64,000 nt of DNA from Bacteroidales bacterium (GTDB taxonomy: Bacteria; Bacteroidota; Bacteroidia; Bacteroidales; UBA932). Positions 60,097 through 64,000 of the stretch are shown here, piece after piece (the first letter of the stretch is position 1; each line of letters begins with the position of its first letter). The stretch is from NCBI GenBank assembly GCA_017452265.1, contig JAFTMS010000004.1, positions 1-64,000 on the forward strand, read 5' to 3'. The position numbers and the translations under genes are program-made. The notes beneath the pieces were generated by a model. The model did no database searches. It saw only the letters and a list, made by a program, of their open reading frames with translations, and was not told the origin of the DNA.

Positions 60097-62460
60097 ATGA
60101 AAAGTTACCTGAGATTCCTTTCAAGAAATAAACTGTACACCGCCATCGAGGTGGTCGGATTGAGCGTAGCGCTGGCATTCGTGCTGCTGATCGGCAGTTA
60201 TGTGTGGCAGGAGTACAGCATCTCGCGTGAGAATCCGGAATACGACAGGATTTACATCCCGACACAGGGCATGCCTTACGGAATCTATGAGCCGCTGAAG
60301 GAACAGATTCCGGAGATAGAGGGTCTTACTTTGGTCAACACACACGACGAAGTGGTGATCGAATCCGGGGAAGACAGATTCGTGACGAGGGGTCTTACAT
60401 TCAGAGGCGACTTCTTCGACATCTTTGACTACGAATTCCTCGTCGGCGATGCTGACTGCATCACATCATATACTGACATTATAGTCAGTGAAACATTTGC
60501 CAGAAAGATAGCCGGAAACCCGGAGCAGGCTGTAGGGATGAAGATCCTGCCCGTAGATTACAGTTCTGAGGCATTTACTGTAAGAGGTGTCATCAAGGAC
60601 TTCGAATACAAGTACTGGAAATATATGGATTTCATCTGCAAGGGTGAAAGCCCTATAAACGAGAGTGCCAGGAGGAATCCGGTCTTCACTCTCTCTGCTA
60701 CGGCATTCGTCAAGGTGGCGGAATCAACCGATGAGTCTGTTCTTCAGGAAAAGATACAGGCGGTATTCAAGCAGTTATGGGGTGACAAGATGCCGGCAGA
60801 CAGGGTCGATCAGTTCACCAGCCGCATAGAGATAGAGAGATTCGACAGAGTGTACTTCAGTGGCGAGTATACTGACGCTTATCTCAATATGGGAGACAGA
60901 AGTCAGGTCGTCATTCTGCTCATAGTGTCTCTGCTTCTGCTGGTGTCTGCCGTAATCAATTACATCAATCTGAATCTGGCCCTGACAAACAAGAGGGCTA
61001 AGGAGATGGCGACAAGAAGTCTTGTCGGAGCAGACAAGATCCGTATTGCAGCAAAGTACATAGTTGAATCGACAGCATTCACGACGGTATGCTCTCTTCT
61101 GGCAGCAGGAATTGCAGTTGCCCTTGCTCCATATATAGGACAACTTCTGAATGGTACGGCTATCCCTATTCCGTTCAGCATAGGAAGCATCACAGTTTAT
61201 GTCTTGTTCATTCTGTTTATCGGATTCATCTGTGGTCTCATCCCGGCTCTGAACATATCTTCGATCAAGCCGATAAGCATTGTGAACGGCACTTACAGAA
61301 GGAAGAGCAGAGCCGGTCTGAACAGGCTGTTCATTCTTCTTCAGAACATCTTGGCAATCACACTCATTGCCTCGGCGACTATCTTGGACAAGCAGATGGA
61401 CCATATGGTCAATATGCCGTTAGGTGCAGACATTCAGAACAAGTTCGTAATATCCACAGATACTGAAGAAGCCGCAGAGGTCACACCTATGATGAACGAG
61501 ATCAGACAGCTGCCGTTCGTCAGGAAGGTCGCACTTTCCAGAGGTTATCCTACCGGGATGAACTTCAGCACTGCCATAATGAAGGAGAACAGTACCGATA
61601 TGATCAATGTACACCTGCTGATCTGCGATACCGGGGCATTCAAGATGTGGAACTTCGACATCAAGGAGAATTTCGGAACTCCGCTCGCACACTCCGTATG
61701 GTTCAGCGATAACCTCTACAACTGTTTCGACTCTAAGGAGGAAGCCGAGAAAATGGCAATGGTCTGGAACGGCAATTTCAACAGCAGCCGGATCGACCAC
61801 TTCGGAGGAATATTAGGCAATATCGCCGGAGACAATGCGATGAACGAGACGACGGAGCAGTCAAAAGTTGCAGTCATCGTGCTTCCTGAAGATGATTTCG
61901 GGCACTACAACAATACTGTACTCATCGAGACCGATGATAATCACGAACAGGCCAGCAAAGCCTTTGACAGGATATACAGGAAGTTCTCAGATGAATATAA
62001 CGGAGTTTATATCGAGCCTTGGACATTCGGATATGTCGAGGATATGATGGTAAGAGAACTTGAGGAAGACAATCAGACTGTCAAGTTGCTTGAGATCTTC
62101 GCTATCCTTGCTGTACTGCTTTCAGTACTCGGGCTTGTGGCTATGAGTACCTACTTCGCATCGGAAAGAGAAAAAGGAATTGCCATCCGCAAGGTGTTCG
62201 GAGGGACAATGGCCGGTGAGACCAGACGCAACATCACTGAATATATGATCATAACCATCATCGGCAGCGTGGTCGCCGTCCCTGTTGCGTGGATCTTCTG
62301 CGAACGATACCTTGAGGAATTCGCATACAGGATTGATATGACGGTATGGCCTTTCATCGTTGCAGTCTTGCTGTCCTTGGTCATTTCATTGACTTCCGTC
62401 CTCTGGCAGACCCTCCGTGCCGCCCGTACCAACCCGGCGGAGGCGCTGAAGAAGGAATAG
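60097..62460 (+). CDS. MacB/FtsX-type ABC permease (4 of 4)
   Basis: 787 residues beginning MKSYLRFLSRNKLYTAIEVVGLSVALAFVLLIGSYVW. First FtsX set includes NKRAKEMATRSLVGADKIRI; second includes SEREKGIAIRKVFGGTMAGE. It ends NPAEALKKE. Composition returns to the GC-richer norm. It is the last of the exporter genes and is preceded by a 131-base gap carrying a REP-like palindrome, so it may have an independent promoter. Confidence 0.92.
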   Translation: MKSYLRFLSRNKLYTAIEVVGLSVALAFVLLIGSYVWQEYSISRENPEYDRIYIPTQGMPYGIYEPLKEQIPEIEGLTLVNTHDEVVIESGEDRFVTRGLTFRGDFFDIFDYEFLVGDADCITSYTDIIVSETFARKIAGNPEQAVGMKILPVDYSSEAFTVRGVIKDFEYKYWKYMDFICKGESPINESARRNPVFTLSATAFVKVAESTDESVLQEKIQAVFKQLWGDKMPADRVDQFTSRIEIERFDRVYFSGEYTDAYLNMGDRSQVVILLIVSLLLLVSAVINYINLNLALTNKRAKEMATRSLVGADKIRIAAKYIVESTAFTTVCSLLAAGIAVALAPYIGQLLNGTAIPIPFSIGSITVYVLFILFIGFICGLIPALNISSIKPISIVNGTYRRKSRAGLNRLFILLQNILAITLIASATILDKQMDHMVNMPLGADIQNKFVISTDTEEAAEVTPMMNEIRQLPFVRKVALSRGYPTGMNFSTAIMKENSTDMINVHLLICDTGAFKMWNFDIKENFGTPLAHSVWFSDNLYNCFDSKEEAEKMAMVWNGNFNSSRIDHFGGILGNIAGDNAMNETTEQSKVAVIVLPEDDFGHYNNTVLIETDDNHEQASKAFDRIYRKFSDEYNGVYIEPWTFGYVEDMMVRELEEDNQTVKLLEIFAILAVLLSVLGLVAMSTYFASEREKGIAIRKVFGGTMAGETRRNITEYMIITIIGSVVAVPVAWIFCERYLEEFAYRIDMTVWPFIVAVLLSLVISLTSVLWQTLRAARTNPAEALKKE

Positions 62461-62546
62461 ATGCCCCATCAGGCCGGGCATGACGAGCATGACGTCGGAT
62501 TCTACGCGTAAACCGCAACACACTATGTGACAACAACTTACGCAAA

Positions 62547-62574
62547 CTGCGTGCTCACCTTTGGCGGCACGCAG
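62547..62574. repeat. REP-like palindrome, family 1, copy 4
   Basis: CTGCGTGC (62547-62554) and GCACGCAG (62567-62574) around TCACCTTTGGCG, with the flank CAACTTACGCAAA. The palindrome of copy 1 is nearly its inverse. Confidence 0.8.
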
Positions 62575-62710
62575 TTCTAACAAAACATTGAAACAAAATA
62601 AGTTACAGAACACGCAAAACACTTCAAATGACACAATCATAAATCGAAAGGCTGCAAAAAGTCTGTCTGCGGATAGTAGATTTTTAGGGAATGTGCGTCT
62701 TATCTGTAAA

Positions 62711-63628
62711 ATGACAAAGATTATGAGAAGAATTCTGGCAACATTATGCACAGCAGCGCTTTTTACGTCCGGTGTAGGCGCTCAGCCTGCGGGGGAAAAT
62801 GAGAGGGGCCGTGGCAATGAGCACACGGGACAGCACTATGAGCAGCATTACAGGCAGCATTGGGGACAGCACGGCAGAGGGTTTGACAACAGGCGGCATC
62901 ACAGGCCGCATCTTGAGTTTCACCCCGGGATGCATATCGATGTCGGTCTGCATCACTTTGGAGACTGGCACTGCAGAGCACTGCTTGATGCCGTGCATCT
63001 GAAAAACGGTTCGCAAATGGTCGGCTTGGTCGTGGAAACAGTTCCGGAAGAATACGTGAGGCTTGTGACATATGACGGAAGCATCTTTGTATTCCGGATG
63101 GATGAGATTGAAGTGATCACAAAAACGTACGGCCGATGGTCACGTATATACAGAAGGTCACTCAGAGACTTTGGAAGCTTCAACAAGCCGAAAGGATATT
63201 TCGGAATCGCAGAGGTAGGAGTTGCACCTATGTTTCTGTCGGAAAACATACGCATCGGAGTGTCACTTGTCAACGGCTACAGAGTCAGCCCCAACTTTGC
63301 TTTGGGTCTCGGCACTGGCTTCATGCTATATCCGCAAGGGGCGGAATATACGATACCACTTTTCCTGCACCTCAGAAGCGACTTCTTCGACAGGGCAAGG
63401 ACACCGTTTGTGGCTCTGAATGTCGGAGGGCAGTTTCAGGTCAGCGAAGAAACATTGGACATACACAAAGGCTTTTTTGTGGAGCCGTCAATCGGATACG
63501 GATTCAATACGGGACAGAACCAGCGATGCAATTTTTCCATCGGATTTGCTTTGGACATGTATGAAGACTATGGAGGCTACAGGTATCTTGATGCGGGATG
63601 CTGTCTTAAATTCGGTTATGCGTTCTGA
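62711..63628 (+). CDS. Secreted, histidine-rich envelope protein of unknown function
   Basis: 305 residues from ATG 62711 (62723 also possible). Signal peptide ATLCTAALFTSGVGAQ, then a 50-residue His/Gln/Arg-rich stretch (EQHYRQHWGQHGRGFDNRR...), then a conserved-looking domain (HLKNGSQMVGLVVETVPEEYVRLVTYDG) and a beta-barrel-like C-terminus. The low-complexity segment could bind metal or wall. The open frame to 62561 is rejected because it crosses a REP-like palindrome. I do not recognise the family. Confidence 0.7.
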   Translation: MTKIMRRILATLCTAALFTSGVGAQPAGENERGRGNEHTGQHYEQHYRQHWGQHGRGFDNRRHHRPHLEFHPGMHIDVGLHHFGDWHCRALLDAVHLKNGSQMVGLVVETVPEEYVRLVTYDGSIFVFRMDEIEVITKTYGRWSRIYRRSLRDFGSFNKPKGYFGIAEVGVAPMFLSENIRIGVSLVNGYRVSPNFALGLGTGFMLYPQGAEYTIPLFLHLRSDFFDRARTPFVALNVGGQFQVSEETLDIHKGFFVEPSIGYGFNTGQNQRCNFSIGFALDMYEDYGGYRYLDAGCCLKFGYAF

Positions 63629-63680
63629 GAAGGGTTGGCTGAATAGGATTGCTACGACAGGAGGCCTCCAATGACAAACT

Positions 63681-63725
63681 CGCAATGACGCTCTGAAGGT
63701 TTCCGGGTGTCATTGCGATTTTTTC
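63681..63725 (+). terminator. Terminator after the envelope-protein gene
   Basis: CGCAATGAC (63681-63689) pairs with GTCATTGCG (63709-63717), then ATTTTTTT. It is part of, or made from, the same GCAATGACG repeat motif seen at 55012. Confidence 0.8.
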
Positions 63726-63733
63726 AAAAATAG

Positions 63734-63775
63734 TACCTTGTGTTGCAAGGTATTCTAAAAATTTTATATCTTTGC
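63734..63775 (+). promoter_or_regulatory. Promoter with palindromic operator, before pspC-like gene
   Basis: TTG at 63743-63745 and TATCTTTGC at 63767-63775 (21-base spacer). A palindrome TACCTTG-tgttg-CAAGGTA (63734-63752) covers the -33 region, so a repressor could act here. In related genomes a PadR-type gene lies at this position; here only a possible short remnant (MQNIKSERRKRES) is visible. Confidence 0.55.
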
Positions 63776-63928
63776 AGTGTCATAGTACTTGATAAGGCCG
63801 TCAGATGATGCAGGCGGATGTGTATAGACAGGGAGACAGAGGCCTGTTTCAGCGGACGAGCCACGATGCAGAATATCAAGAGCGAAAGACGCAAAAGGGA
63901 AAGTTAAACCATTAAAGAACAAAGAATT

Positions 63929-64000
63929 ATGAAAAAGACTGTAAATGTGGCAATCGGTGGTTGCAGCTTCATTCTGGATGAGGACGCATATGATATCCTC
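63929..64000 (+). CDS. PspC-domain protein (5' end only)
   Basis: 24 residues to the window edge, MKKTVNVAIGGCSFILDEDAYDIL. This resembles the start of Bacteroidales PspC-domain membrane proteins, which begin MKKTxxVNLGGxxFxxDEDAYxxL. They act in envelope stress response. Only the N-terminus is in view, so domain order is not seen. Confidence 0.6.
   Translation, partial: MKKTVNVAIGGCSFILDEDAYDIL

Noticed and set aside
1-64000. CRISPR arrays and rRNA genes
   Set aside because: No regularly spaced repeat units of 25-40 bases with spacers and no rRNA-like segments are seen.

Overview
The window looks like a chromosomal segment of a gut-type member of the order Bacteroidales (phylum Bacteroidota). 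It carries a SusC/SusD pair, and many genes are preceded by the Bacteroidales promoter pattern TTTG (-33), about 19-21 bases, then TAnnTTTG (-7). It also has many SPII lipoproteins, short MacB/FtsX-type permeases in series, GrpE-DnaJ and rplS with Bacteroidales-like sequence, and a KDG kinase / KDPG aldolase / hexuronate transporter cluster. I cannot place it to genus. Most of the window is moderately GC-rich; the first ~2.9 kb is visibly AT-richer and looks like an island.

Layout. 1-2.9 kb: island with two unknown genes, a HepT-MntA type toxin-antitoxin pair plus a small RelB-like gene, and a broken gene at its right edge. 3.2-16.5 kb: housekeeping and accessory genes (SDR oxidoreductase, DNPH1-like nucleotide hydrolase, PIF1-like helicase with HRDC domain, phosphotransacetylase, Fic protein, HD hydrolase, AraC regulator, alginate-lyase-like protein, glutaminyl-tRNA synthetase, YicC RNase). 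A repeat-rich gap at 8.0-8.6 kb interrupts it. 16.6-18.3 kb: glutathione peroxidase and a porin. 18.5-27.9 kb: a four-gene Sus-type operon led by a secreted metallophosphoesterase. 27.9-30.5 kb: a truncated tyrosine integrase and an AAA/DUF4143 ATPase cassette bracketed by a 24-bp direct repeat of the 3' end of glpT. 30.4-36.3 kb: GlpT-like transporter, LacI regulator, and divergent KDG kinase, KDPG aldolase and ExuT-like transporter. 36.4-39.0 kb: grpE, dnaJ, rplS, tRNA-Arg. 38.9-39.9 kb: a compact multi-helix element abutting the tRNA, then a decapitated ABC-2 permease. 39.9-44.6 kb: PhoR/PhoB-like two-component system, AspT/YidE-type transporter, LysR regulator. 44.7-48.9 kb: ECF sigma factor, putative anti-sigma factor, lipoprotein and three membrane-lipid or envelope genes. 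49.1-62.5 kb: TolC, HlyD/MacA-type adaptor, one ABC ATPase and four large FtsX-type permeases. 62.7-64.0 kb: an envelope protein and the start of a PspC-like gene.

The uronate cluster suits import of hexuronates and conversion of KDG to pyruvate and glyceraldehyde-3-phosphate; phosphotransacetylase would help make acetate from the pyruvate. The ECF/anti-sigma operon faces the TolC-ABC operon across a promoter region with repeated TTTACA half-sites, so envelope stress may control both. The least explained signals are non-coding: the four-helix element after tRNA-Arg (38946-39074), two families of REP-like palindromes in gaps, the 33-bp-spaced repeats in the ATPase promoter, and the 24-bp direct repeat around that ATPase.
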